From: Streptomyces turgidiscabies Car8
GTDB lineage: Bacteria > Actinomycetota > Actinomycetes > Streptomycetales > Streptomycetaceae
Direction: 5' to 3'
Assembly: GCF_000331005.1 (NCBI RefSeq)
Contig: NZ_AEJB01000515.1
Location: 1 to 54,494, forward strand
DNA length: 54,494 nt
Below are positions 7,933 to 16,495 of this stretch, one piece after another (the stretch's first letter is position 1; every line of letters starts with the position of its first letter). The translations under genes were made by a program, and so were the position numbers. The notes beneath the pieces are model-generated. The model was not told where the DNA came from, searched no databases, and saw only the letters and a program-made list of their open reading frames with translations.

Positions 7933-9171
7933 TCAGTACTTGCGGCCCGCCACCGCCGGTGCCCCGTTCCGGGGGCCGTACGGCGCGTGCTCCAGCCATG
8001 ATCCGCACCACGGCAGAACCGGGGAGAGGGCCGCCGCCGCGCGCTGCTTGGCCCGGACGATCCGGCGCCGTGGCCGCAGGTGGTCCAGTGCGTTGCCGGC
8101 GGCGGCGCTGTTGAACACGGCCGCCGCGTGCCGTACTTCGGCGAACTCGGCGACCGCTCCCACCAGGCCCGTCCTGGCCACCGCCGCGATGGCATCCGCC
8201 GCTGCCGCCGCGTCCGCGATGCCGCTGTTCATCCCGCGTGCCCCGAACGGCGGGAACAGATGGGCCGCCTCCCCGACGAGCAGCACCCGCCGGTGCCGGT
8301 CGGTGAAGACGTCCGCGACCTTGCGCAGGAAGCGGTACGTCGACACCCACAGGATCTGGTTCCCGTACCCGGGCGCCTCCAGCACCCCCGGCAGCCAGTC
8401 CCGTACGGCCTCCTCCGTGCCGTACGCCTCCTGCGGGTCGTCGTCGCGACACTGGAGGTCGACCTGGAAGCCGCCGGTGAACGGCACCCGCATCACGCTT
8501 CGGCCGCCCACGCCCGGGTGTTCGTAGTGGAAGACCCGCTCCAGAGGGAGTTCGGCACCGGGGATGTCGGCGACGTCCACGACCACGTGGAACCCCTCCG
8601 AACGCGTCCCCTCCATGGTGATCCCCAGCTCCGCCCGTACGGCGGACCGGGCGCCGTCGGCCGCCACGACGTAGGAGCCCTGCCAGACGCCGCCGTCGGA
8701 GTCGGTGAGGGTGACCCCGTTCGGTGAGGAGCTGACGCCCGTCACCCGTACGCCCCACGCGAACTCCACGCCCGCGTCCCGGCAGGCGGCGCGCAGGAAG
8801 CGCTCGGTGTCCACCTGGCGGAGGCTGGTGAAGGGCGGGGTGGCCGTGGACGCCTTCGGCTGCTCGGGGAAGGTGCGGGAGTAGACCTCGCGGCCCCGGT
8901 ACAGCGTGCGCCGGGTGTGCCACGTACGTCCGTACGACGCGAACTCGGCGGCCAGGCCCGGGCGCATCCCGTCCAGCAGACGAAGGGTCTCGCGGTGTAC
9001 GAACAGGGCGCGGCTGCCCGGGCGTTGACGGTCCTCGGGGTCCGCCTCCAGGACGACGACGGGCAGCCCGTGGGCGCGCAGCCCGAGGGCGGCGGACAGG
9101 CCGACGGGACCGGCCCCGACGACCAGTACCTGCCCGGTCACCTGCTCCGTCACCTGCTCCGAGGAGGTCAT
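7933..9171 (-). CDS. FAD-dependent aromatic monooxygenase
   Basis: A 412-residue group A flavoprotein monooxygenase of the PHBH/MhpA type. The N-terminal FAD motif VVGAGPVGLSAALGLRAHG, the DG motif in VVAADGARSAVR, and the ribityl-binding block VLLVGEAAHLFPPFGARGMN are present. The last normally reads GDAAH; here Asp is Glu. The C-terminal thioredoxin-like domain of longer relatives is absent. The start ATG overlaps the stop of the upstream ligase (ATGA). In context the substrate is probably 4-aminobenzoate or its activated derivative; ring hydroxylation or decarboxylative hydroxylation are both conceivable. Confidence 0.9.
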   Translation of the reverse strand: MTSSEQVTEQVTGQVLVVGAGPVGLSAALGLRAHGLPVVVLEADPEDRQRPGSRALFVHRETLRLLDGMRPGLAAEFASYGRTWHTRRTLYRGREVYSRTFPEQPKASTATPPFTSLRQVDTERFLRAACRDAGVEFAWGVRVTGVSSSPNGVTLTDSDGGVWQGSYVVAADGARSAVRAELGITMEGTRSEGFHVVVDVADIPGAELPLERVFHYEHPGVGGRSVMRVPFTGGFQVDLQCRDDDPQEAYGTEEAVRDWLPGVLEAPGYGNQILWVSTYRFLRKVADVFTDRHRRVLLVGEAAHLFPPFGARGMNSGIADAAAAADAIAAVARTGLVGAVAEFAEVRHAAAVFNSAAAGNALDHLRPRRRIVRAKQRAAAALSPVLPWCGSWLEHAPYGPRNGAPAVAGRKY

Positions 9172-10853
9172 GCGCGTGCGCCCTCGGCCAGCATGCGGGT
9201 GATCTCCACCCGTTTCACCTTCCACGTCGCCGTCATCGGCAGCTCCTCGAACCGCCACTGCCGGGGCTCGGCCATCGTCGGCAGGTCGGCGGTCGCCTGC
9301 CGCCAGCGGTCCGGGTCCAGCGGCATCTCGTCCCGTACGCAGATCACGGGCACCGGTTCACGGTCGGCGCCCGGCACGATGACGACCTCGCGCAGCTCCT
9401 CCAGCCGGTCCATCAGCGTGTCCTCGACCTCCAGGTTGCTGTGCACGGAGTCGATCTGGTCCACCTCGCGGTCGATGAGATACAGCGCGCCGAGCCTGCT
9501 CCGGTAGCCCATGTCGCCCATCTGCCACCATCCGCCGCCGTCGAGCTGGCGCTGGTACTGCTCGCGCGCCCCGAGGTAGGTGAGGATGCGTCCGCGCGTA
9601 CGGGCCTCGATGCGACCCGGCTTGCCGGGTGCGGCGGGCCGGCCGTCGTCGTCTGTGACCCGGACCCGGGTGAAGCCGGGTATCCCGATCCCGACCCGGC
9701 GGCCGTCCATCTTCGCGACACTGCGCCGGGTGAACCACTGGAAGGCGACGGGCCCGGTCTCGCTCTGCCCGTACAGCTGGATCAGCCAGGCGCTACGGCG
9801 CTTCGAGGCGTTCAGCAGCCGTCGTACGGTCCGGGGGTGGATCGCGTCGAACGTCGACCCGTACGACCGTACGCGCGACAGCGGTTGACCCGGCGCGTCC
9901 GCCAACTCCTCCCACAGGACGAAGGTGTTGGGGTGGGTCTCGACGATGCCCGGGCGGTGGCGGGCGAGCAGTGGGCCCACGGCGGCCGGGGTCGGATCGG
10001 TGATGAGGAGCAGCGGGCTGCCGAAGTGCAGGAGAACGCCGAGGAGATGGTAGAAGCGCGAGTGCACGAACGACATGTGCAGCGCGGCCGTCTCCCCGCG
10101 CGTGGGCCAGCCCATCGCCTGCTGCGGTACGAGCCGGTTCCACATGGTGTTCGCGCAGTGCACGGCGAGCTTGGGGATACCGGTGGTGCCCGAACTGTGG
10201 GTGATCAGGGCGGGTTCGCGGGGATGGAGGCGGACGGGGGCGGCGGGCTCGGCACCGGCGTACATGGCCAGCGGCTCGGCGCCGGGTGCGTCCGCGCCGG
10301 CGTCGGCGTCCACGGCGAGGGTCCGGCGGACCAGCGGGGGGAGGTCCAACTCCGCGAGCGGGCCGTTGAGTTTGGCGCTGTCGGTGAGCAGCCAGGGTCG
10401 GTGCAGACGGGCCAGCAGCTGGCCGACGACCGGTCCGGCGAGGCCGGGGGAGAGCAGCACGGGGACCGCGCCGATCCGGGAGACGGCACAGGTCAGCAGC
10501 ACGATGTCGACGTTGTCCGTCTTGTGGACCACCACTTCCTCCGAGGGCCGCACCCCGGCCGCCCACAGCTGTGCCGACAACTCCTCGACCACATCGGCCA
10601 GTTGGCTGTAGCTGAGATCGACTCCGAGGTCGGGGCTGACGTCGAGCGGCCGGTCCAGGGTGACGAAGACGGCTCCGTGGCGGTCGGCGGCCCGCCGGAA
10701 GATCGGGCCCAGATAGAAACCGCGGTCGGCGAGCAGGGGCTGCGGCTGTGGCATGCGCCCGTTCCCTTCTGAAGTACGGCTGGTGTTCGCGACGGCTGCC
10801 GTCGGCACGGTCGTCGGGATGGTCGCGGGGGCCGCGTTGGCCGCCGGGGTCAC
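9168..10853 (-). CDS. AMP-dependent acyl ligase (adenylate-forming enzyme) 1
   Basis: A member of the ANL superfamily, 561 residues from GTG 10853 or 528 from ATG 10754. It would activate a carboxylic acid as acyl-AMP and pass it to CoA or another acceptor. Motifs: HSSGTTGIPK, LYGQSETG, MGDMGYRS, then the C-terminal block TATWKVKR, where the usual Gly before the catalytic Lys is Trp. The GTG start overlaps the previous stop (GTGA) and adds 33 Ala/Thr-rich residues; ATG 10754 has a GAAGG ribosome site. No carrier protein is encoded nearby. Substrate unknown, probably an aromatic or amino acid made by this operon. Confidence 0.87.
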   Translation of the reverse strand: MTPAANAAPATIPTTVPTAAVANTSRTSEGNGRMPQPQPLLADRGFYLGPIFRRAADRHGAVFVTLDRPLDVSPDLGVDLSYSQLADVVEELSAQLWAAGVRPSEEVVVHKTDNVDIVLLTCAVSRIGAVPVLLSPGLAGPVVGQLLARLHRPWLLTDSAKLNGPLAELDLPPLVRRTLAVDADAGADAPGAEPLAMYAGAEPAAPVRLHPREPALITHSSGTTGIPKLAVHCANTMWNRLVPQQAMGWPTRGETAALHMSFVHSRFYHLLGVLLHFGSPLLLITDPTPAAVGPLLARHRPGIVETHPNTFVLWEELADAPGQPLSRVRSYGSTFDAIHPRTVRRLLNASKRRSAWLIQLYGQSETGPVAFQWFTRRSVAKMDGRRVGIGIPGFTRVRVTDDDGRPAAPGKPGRIEARTRGRILTYLGAREQYQRQLDGGGWWQMGDMGYRSRLGALYLIDREVDQIDSVHSNLEVEDTLMDRLEELREVVIVPGADREPVPVICVRDEMPLDPDRWRQATADLPTMAEPRQWRFEELPMTATWKVKRVEITRMLAEGARA

Positions 10854-12454
10854 CAGGCGCCCTGGCGGACCAGATGGCGGCGGAGTTTCCCCGTCGAGGT
10901 GCGGGGCAGCGACGGGACGAAGCTGACACTCCGGGGGACCTTGAACGCGGCGAGACGGGCGCGGGCAAGCTCGATGAGTTCCGTCTCCAGCCCTGCCCGG
11001 GCCGGTCCGACGGGGACGACGAAGGCGCGCAGTCTGCTGAAGCCCCGCTCGTCGGTGAGGGCGGCGACGGCGATCTCCCGTACCGCCGGATGGGTGCGCA
11101 GTACGGCCTCCACCTCCAGCGGCGAGACCGTGATGCCGCCGACCATCTCCATGTCGTCGGCGCGGCCCAGATGCCGGTAGCTGCCGTCCGGTTCACGTAC
11201 CGCCCGGTCCCGGGTCGCCAGCCAGCCGCCGACCAGTGAACGGGCGGTCTCCTCGGGCCGGTTGAGGTATCCGCTCGTCAACGTGGGCCCGCGCACCCAG
11301 AGTTCGCCCTCGGCACCGCCGTCGGCCTCGGTGTCGGATAACGGAAGCCCGGCACGGTCGCGCAGTTCGACCTCGAAACCGGGGACGGGGCGGCCGACCG
11401 TACCGGGGTGGTTGTGGTCGAGGCTGTTGGCGCAGAAGGCGTGTCCGGCCTCCGTCGAGCCGATCTGCTCCAGCACCGGCGCGCCGAGCAGCTCGCCGAT
11501 CTGCTGCCCGAGCCCGTCCGGCAGCCCCTCTCCGGCCGAGACGGCGGCCCGTACGGAGGCGAAGCAGGCCTGGTGGCCGTTGCCCCGGTCGGCGACGAGG
11601 GCCGCGTAGGCGGACGGCACGGAGTAGAGCAGCGTCACCCGGTGCCGGGTGACGAGTTCGTCGACGGCGGCCGGGGCCGGACGCCGGTCGACCAGGACGG
11701 CCGAGGAGCCGGAGAAGAGCGGGAAGACGAAGGCGTTGCCGAAGCCGTAGGCGAAGTACAGCTTGGAGACGGAGAGGGTGACGTCGTCCTCGGTGATCCG
11801 CAGCAGACGGCGCCCGATGAGGTCGTGGTAGGTCTTCGGGTCGCCGTGACAGTGCACAACTCCCTTGGGGCGCCCGGTCGTTCCTGACGTGTACTGCACG
11901 TACAGGGGGGTGTGCGCGTCCACCGGGTGGGCGCCGGTGGCCGGTTCGGCGGTGGGCGCGAGGGCGGCGAGCTGGTCCGCGCCGAGGAGGGGCCGGCCCG
12001 CGAAACGTCCCGCTTCTCCGGCTCCCTCCTCCATCCAGGGCCCGGTCACGCACAGCACGGCCTCGGCGTCCTCGGTCATGAACGCGTGGTCGGCGGGCGG
12101 GAGTTCGGGGTTGACCAGGACAGCCACGGCACCGAGTCGGGCCAGGGCGAGGAAGGCGGTCACCCAGGTGATGCCGTCGGGCAGGGCGAGGACCACCCGG
12201 TCGCCGGCGCCCACCCCGTGCCGGGCGAGCACCGTCGCCGTACGGGCGGCCAGGTCGTGCACCTCACCGTGCGTCCAGGACCGGTGGCCCTGCTGGCTCT
12301 GGTGGAAGGCGGGCCGGTCGTTCCAGCCGCGCCGTTCGGCGAGCGCGACGAGATGGGCGGCGAGGTTGCCGGGGGCGTCGGCATCGGCGGGGAAGGGTGC
12401 GGAAAGGGGTGTGGGGTTGGGGGGAGCGGTGGTGGTGGACGGGTGGGTCGTCAT
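10850..12454 (-). CDS. AMP-dependent ligase 2, benzoate-CoA-ligase-like
   Basis: A 534-residue ANL enzyme resembling benzoate- or aminobenzoate-CoA ligases. Motifs: YTSGTTGRPKGVVHCH, IGSTEAGHAF, and the intact catalytic end PRTSTGKLRRH. The block LYFAYGFGNAFVFPLFSG is typical of the benzoate-CoA ligase branch. The ATG at 12454 overlaps the PabAB stop, and its own stop overlaps the next start, so all three are translationally coupled. The natural substrate is inferred to be 4-aminobenzoate from the PabAB neighbour. The long upstream open frame to 13387 is a shadow of PabAB. Confidence 0.9.
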   Translation of the reverse strand: MTTHPSTTTAPPNPTPLSAPFPADADAPGNLAAHLVALAERRGWNDRPAFHQSQQGHRSWTHGEVHDLAARTATVLARHGVGAGDRVVLALPDGITWVTAFLALARLGAVAVLVNPELPPADHAFMTEDAEAVLCVTGPWMEEGAGEAGRFAGRPLLGADQLAALAPTAEPATGAHPVDAHTPLYVQYTSGTTGRPKGVVHCHGDPKTYHDLIGRRLLRITEDDVTLSVSKLYFAYGFGNAFVFPLFSGSSAVLVDRRPAPAAVDELVTRHRVTLLYSVPSAYAALVADRGNGHQACFASVRAAVSAGEGLPDGLGQQIGELLGAPVLEQIGSTEAGHAFCANSLDHNHPGTVGRPVPGFEVELRDRAGLPLSDTEADGGAEGELWVRGPTLTSGYLNRPEETARSLVGGWLATRDRAVREPDGSYRHLGRADDMEMVGGITVSPLEVEAVLRTHPAVREIAVAALTDERGFSRLRAFVVPVGPARAGLETELIELARARLAAFKVPRSVSFVPSLPRTSTGKLRRHLVRQGAW

Positions 12455-14718
12455 CGGGCGGCCTCCTCGGCGGCGGCCGACAGGGACGAGGACCGCTCGT
12501 ACTCCGGGTACTCCGAATACCTCTGGCGCTCCGGGTACTCCTCGCGCTCCCGGTCGTCCTGGTCCCGCTGCTGGTACTCCTCGTAGGCCCGCATCTGCGC
12601 GGCCGTCTTCAGCAGCATCTCGTCGTACTCCGCGACCGGGTCGGAGCCGAGGACGATCGCGCCCCCCGCGCCCAGCTGCATCTCGCCGTCGGCGATCACG
12701 GCGGTCCGGATGACGATGCTGAGATCGGCGCCGCCGCTGCACCCGAGGTAGCCGAGGGCCCCCGAGTACACGCCACGGGCCTGGGTCTCCAGCGAGTCGA
12801 TGATCTCCATCGTGCGGAGCTTGGGCGCGCCGGTCATGGAGCCGCCGGGGAAGCAGGCGCGGACCGCGTCGACCGCGCCGGTGCCCTCGCGCAGCCGTCC
12901 CTCGACGTAGGAGACGAGCTGGTGCACGGTGGCGTACGTCTCGGCGACCATGAGCCGGGAGACGCGGACCGTGCCGGTGCGGCAGACCTGGCCCAGGTCG
13001 TTGCGGAGCAGGTCGACGATCATCAGGTTCTCGGCGCGTGTCTTGTCGTCGGCGGCGAGCGAGTCGCGCAGACGGTCGTCCTCCGCCGGGTCCTGACCGC
13101 GCGGGGCGGTGCCCTTGATGGGCCTGGCCTCGGCCATGCCGTCCCGGGTGATCCGCAGGAACCGCTCGGGAGAGGAACCGGCCACATCGAGGTCCCCGAA
13201 CCGCAGGAAGGCCGAGTACGGCGCCGGGTTCACGCGGCGCAGGACCCGGTAGTAGTCGTACGCGTCCCGAGGCGCCGGCATCCGGGCCGCGTCGGTCAGA
13301 CAGACCTCGTAACTCGTGCCGGCCGTCAACTCCCGTCGGCAGGCGGCGATGTCGGCGAGATAGGTGGCCCGGTCGCGCACCAGCCACGGTTCGGCGGCGG
13401 CGGGGTCCGGCTCGGCGGCGGGTACGGGCGGCGACGGCTGTTCCCCGGACACGAAGGAGAGCTGGGCCAGGGCGCTGTCGAGCCAGTCGGCGGCCTCCAG
13501 CGTGGCCTGCGGAGTGTCCTCGGCGACGCAGACCGCGTAGGTGTAGCCCTCCTGGTGGTCCACCGCGATCAGCCGGTCGGCGAACAGCCAGCAGGCGTCG
13601 GGGGTTTCGGCCCGGTGGACGTTGGGTGAAGCTCCGCAGTCGGCCTTCGTCTCGTACCCGAAGTAGCCGACATAGCCGCCGGTGAAGTCGAACGGCAGGC
13701 CGGTGGCGTCGACATGACGGTTCGTCAACTGCCGCTTCAGGTAGTCGAAGACGCTCGCCGTGACCTTGCGCGTCGGCCGTCCGGCGCGCTCGATCTCACA
13801 GACGCCGCTCGTGACGTCGTAGCGCACGAACTCGGCGAGCGGGCCGGACCCGTCCCCGAAGAACGAGAACCGTGACCGCCCCTTCTCGACCTGTGAACTG
13901 TCCAGCCAGAACGCGCGCGGCGAGCCGGCGTACATCCGGCCGAACGCGGCCTCCGTGTCCACGGCGGTGGCGATCCGGCGGGTGTGGAGACGGTGGGTGG
14001 GGCGCTGCTGGGGGGAGCGGCGCTGGGCGGGGATGCGCGTGGTCCGGGGGACGAGCGGCTGCGCGGAGGGCTCGGGCATCGCCGCAGCGGTGCGGGTGAC
14101 GGCGGTGTTCTTGGCCCGGAGCTTGCGGGCGCGTTCCGCCGTGAGGTTGCGGAAGTTCATGAGCATGCGGCGGCCGTACTCGGTGAGGACCGACTCCGGG
14201 TGGAACTGCACTCCCCACAGGGGGCGCGTGCGGTGCCGCAGACCCATCAGCACGCCGTCCTCGGCCCAGGCGGTGGCCTCAAGGGTGTCGGGCAGCGGCT
14301 CGCGCACGGCGAGGGAGTGGTAGCGCACGGCGGTGAAGTTCTGCGGCAGGCCCTTGAAGAGGTCCCGCTCGTCGTGCCGGATCGTCGAGAGATACCCGTG
14401 GCGGGGCTCGGGGGCGGGCTCTACGCCGCCGCGCTCGCCGAGCGCGATCCCCTGATGGCCCAGGCAGACGCCCAGTACGGGTATCCGGGACTCGGCCAGT
14501 ACACGTGCGCTGATCCCGAAATCGCGGGCGGCGGCGGGGTGCCCGGGGCCCGGGGAGACGACCACGTTGTCGAACTTGTCGAATTCCAGCAGACTGTCGA
14601 CTCTGCTGGTCAGCGCGTCGTTGCGGATCACCGACGGCTCCTCGCCGTTGACCTCCGCGATCAGCTGGAACAGGTTGTACGTGTACGAGTCATAATTGTC
14701 GATGAGCAGGGTCTTCAC
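12451..14718 (-). CDS. pabAB: Fused aminodeoxychorismate synthase (PabA-PabB)
   Basis: A 755-residue fusion that makes 4-amino-4-deoxychorismate from chorismate and glutamine. Residues 1-195 are the glutamine amidotransferase with C85 in GVCLGHQG, H173 and E175 in QFHPES. The rest is the chorismate-binding PabB part. The motif PIKGT marks ADC synthase, because anthranilate synthases have PIAGT. GGSMTGAPK and the DLLRNDLG block are also present. The C-terminal 40 residues are charged and unlike the family. Fused PabAB enzymes in actinomycetes often serve natural-product pathways rather than folate. It heads a run of overlapping genes. Confidence 0.95.
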   Translation of the reverse strand: MKTLLIDNYDSYTYNLFQLIAEVNGEEPSVIRNDALTSRVDSLLEFDKFDNVVVSPGPGHPAAARDFGISARVLAESRIPVLGVCLGHQGIALGERGGVEPAPEPRHGYLSTIRHDERDLFKGLPQNFTAVRYHSLAVREPLPDTLEATAWAEDGVLMGLRHRTRPLWGVQFHPESVLTEYGRRMLMNFRNLTAERARKLRAKNTAVTRTAAAMPEPSAQPLVPRTTRIPAQRRSPQQRPTHRLHTRRIATAVDTEAAFGRMYAGSPRAFWLDSSQVEKGRSRFSFFGDGSGPLAEFVRYDVTSGVCEIERAGRPTRKVTASVFDYLKRQLTNRHVDATGLPFDFTGGYVGYFGYETKADCGASPNVHRAETPDACWLFADRLIAVDHQEGYTYAVCVAEDTPQATLEAADWLDSALAQLSFVSGEQPSPPVPAAEPDPAAAEPWLVRDRATYLADIAACRRELTAGTSYEVCLTDAARMPAPRDAYDYYRVLRRVNPAPYSAFLRFGDLDVAGSSPERFLRITRDGMAEARPIKGTAPRGQDPAEDDRLRDSLAADDKTRAENLMIVDLLRNDLGQVCRTGTVRVSRLMVAETYATVHQLVSYVEGRLREGTGAVDAVRACFPGGSMTGAPKLRTMEIIDSLETQARGVYSGALGYLGCSGGADLSIVIRTAVIADGEMQLGAGGAIVLGSDPVAEYDEMLLKTAAQMRAYEEYQQRDQDDREREEYPERQRYSEYPEYERSSSLSAAAEEAAR

Positions 14719-14763
14719 CCGCCCACCTCCCTTGCATCGTTCATGCCGTCGTTCAGGCAGTCT

Positions 14764-15396
14764 TCAGGCTGTTCGCCGTTTGTGCCGACCACGAAGTGCC
14801 TGGAGCGGCGGATACAGCCATTTCTTGAAAAAGCGCTGAAGGCGCGGCATGAGAATCCAGGTGACGAGTGCCGTCACGGCCAGACAGAGCAACAAAGTGC
14901 GAATGAGCGGATTAACACCGCCGAGGAACGGAAGAATGGTCAGATTGAATATAAGCACGGGTGGAAAAACCGCGCTCATATTCACGAACCACAGCTTCCA
15001 CTTGTCCGGCGGACGCGGTGGAGCGGGCGCTGCGGCGGGGGGCGGTGAGTCGGCCTGGGAGTCGAACCACACCCTCGATCCCTGGACGCTACGGCGCCCG
15101 GTCTCCCGGGCGAGCCCCTCGACCCTGGCTCTCCACTGAGCCCAACTGGCGGAGTTCTCCCAGGCCAGGGCCGTACCCTCGCTGTCGAAGCGGTAGACCA
15201 CATGCCACTCAGCCTCTCCGTCGACAAGCACACCACCCCCCAGAAAACCCGGCTCACGCGCCCTCGCACGCAGCACGGCCCACCCCCAGGAGTGGAACTC
15301 GGTCTCGCGGCCCGGGATCACTTGATACGCCACCGTGACGGTGACGGGATTCCTGGTCACCCCGTCGTATACGCAGCGGGAACCGCTCGCGCTCAA
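14764..15396 (-). CDS. Antibiotic biosynthesis monooxygenase (ABM)-domain membrane protein
   Basis: A 210-residue protein. Residues 15-105 form an ABM-type ferredoxin-like domain (VTVAYQVIPGRETEFHSW, then GFLGGGVLVDGEAEWHVVYRF). After a Pro/Ala linker come two membrane segments (FVNMSAVFPPVLIFNLTILPF and LIRTLLLCLAVTALVTWIL) and a basic tail. This ABM-plus-two-helices layout occurs in other bacteria with unknown function. The start is uncertain: TTG 15396 or GTG 15360, neither with a strong ribosome site. It lies 45 bp upstream of pabAB on the same strand and probably leads the operon. Confidence 0.8.
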   Translation of the reverse strand: MSASGSRCVYDGVTRNPVTVTVAYQVIPGRETEFHSWGWAVLRARAREPGFLGGGVLVDGEAEWHVVYRFDSEGTALAWENSASWAQWRARVEGLARETGRRSVQGSRVWFDSQADSPPPAAAPAPPRPPDKWKLWFVNMSAVFPPVLIFNLTILPFLGGVNPLIRTLLLCLAVTALVTWILMPRLQRFFKKWLYPPLQALRGRHKRRTA

Positions 15397-15585
15397 ATAT
15401 TCAACGAAGATTTTCGAAACCTCCGCCAGGATGTCCGGAAGGTTACTTTTTATCAGGCTTTAGGGCGGCTTTCGGGGTTCTTTCCAGTGATACTCGGGGT
15501 AACTTTCCTGGAATTCGGGAAAGGGCTTGCCCCGGAGAGCGGAATAGCTGCACGATCGCCATTCGACCGACGCGAGGGAGATTTC

Positions 15586-16365
15586 ATGTCCAGGTACGAC
15601 TGGGATATGACCCACGAGGGAATCGAACGGGCCCGCTCCGTGATCGAACCGGTGCGGAAAGAAGTGACCGCCCACCCGATTTACCAGCGGATAAACACCA
15701 GGGAACACCTGGCGACGTTCATGGAACACCATGTTTTCGCGGTGTGGGACTTCATGTCCCTGCTCAAGTCGTTGCAGCGGGAGCTGACCTGTGTCGACGT
15801 CCCCTGGGTGCCTCGCGGGTCGGAGGTGAGCCGGCGCCTCATCAACGACATCGTGCTCGTGGAGGAGAGCGACGAGCTGAACGGCGGCTTCACCAGCCAC
15901 TTCGAGCTCTACCGGGCCGGCATGAGCGAGGCGACGGCGGACACGTCCCGGATCGACACGTTCATCGCCCTGGTGGGGGAGGGGCACGACGTGGACTCGG
16001 CGCTACGGGTCGCCCAAGTCCCCGGTCCCGCAGCTGAGTTCGTCCGCACCACGTTCGAGATCATCAGGGACCGTCCGCTGCACTGCCGGGCCGCGGCCTT
16101 CGCCTTCTCCCGCGAGGACCTGATCCCGGACATGTTCGACCAGGTGATCAAGGAGGAGGGCACCGACAGCTTCCCCCTGTTCCGCGACTACCTCTCCCGC
16201 CACATCGAGGTCGACGGCGAGCAGCACACACCCATGGCGATGCAGATGGTCGCGGACCTGTGCGGTACGAACGACGCCCACTGGGCGGAGGCGGCGGAGA
16301 CGGCGACGGACGCGCTGGTGGCGAGGGTGCGGCTGTGGGACGGGGTGGTCGGGGCGATGGGGTGA
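15586..16365 (+). CDS. DUF3050 protein, heme-oxygenase-like diiron oxidase candidate
   Basis: A 259-residue protein of the DUF3050 family, recognised by EHHVFAVWDFMSLLKSLQ and FTSHFELYRAGM. The all-helical pattern and the acidic/His residues fit the heme-oxygenase-like oxidase superfamily. Candidate metal ligands are E47, E93/E94, H105, H206, D210 and H214, the last three forming an H-x3-D-x3-H array. ATG 15586 is preceded by GAGGGAG. It diverges from the PabAB operon with a 190-bp shared promoter region. Related diiron enzymes do N-oxygenation, desaturation or C-C cleavage, so oxidation of the aminobenzoate product is a reasonable guess, not a demonstrated role. Confidence 0.83.
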   Translation: MSRYDWDMTHEGIERARSVIEPVRKEVTAHPIYQRINTREHLATFMEHHVFAVWDFMSLLKSLQRELTCVDVPWVPRGSEVSRRLINDIVLVEESDELNGGFTSHFELYRAGMSEATADTSRIDTFIALVGEGHDVDSALRVAQVPGPAAEFVRTTFEIIRDRPLHCRAAAFAFSREDLIPDMFDQVIKEEGTDSFPLFRDYLSRHIEVDGEQHTPMAMQMVADLCGTNDAHWAEAAETATDALVARVRLWDGVVGAMG

Positions 16366-16395
16366 ACCGGACCTTCTCTCCGCCGGCCCGCGTTT

Positions 16396-16468
16396 CCAGC
16401 CCGTCCGGCGATTGAGGACAAGGCCCGTTCAGGGCCGGCAGCGGGGGTCCGGGGGCGCAGCCCCCAGG
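16396..16468. repeat. Dispersed REP-like palindromic repeat, copy 1
   Basis: The unit starts CCAGCCCGTCCGGCGATTGA, then has a hairpin with GGCCC and GGGCC around a GTTCA loop, then a GGGGGTCCGGG block and a second hairpin GGGGGCGCAGCCCCC. A second copy is at 24493. It fills the space between two convergent genes. Confidence 0.75.
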
Positions 16469-16495
16469 GGCGGGTAGGGGCGGGCGGGGGCGAGA

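Noticed and set aside
12455..13387. N-terminal extension of AMP ligase 2 to 845 residues
   Set aside because: It is a shadow frame of pabAB; the ATG 12454 overlaps the pabAB stop.
7053..14718. Ordinary folate PABA operon
   Set aside because: Kept as an alternative, but two ligases, a monooxygenase and a DUF3050 neighbour are not expected for folate synthesis alone.
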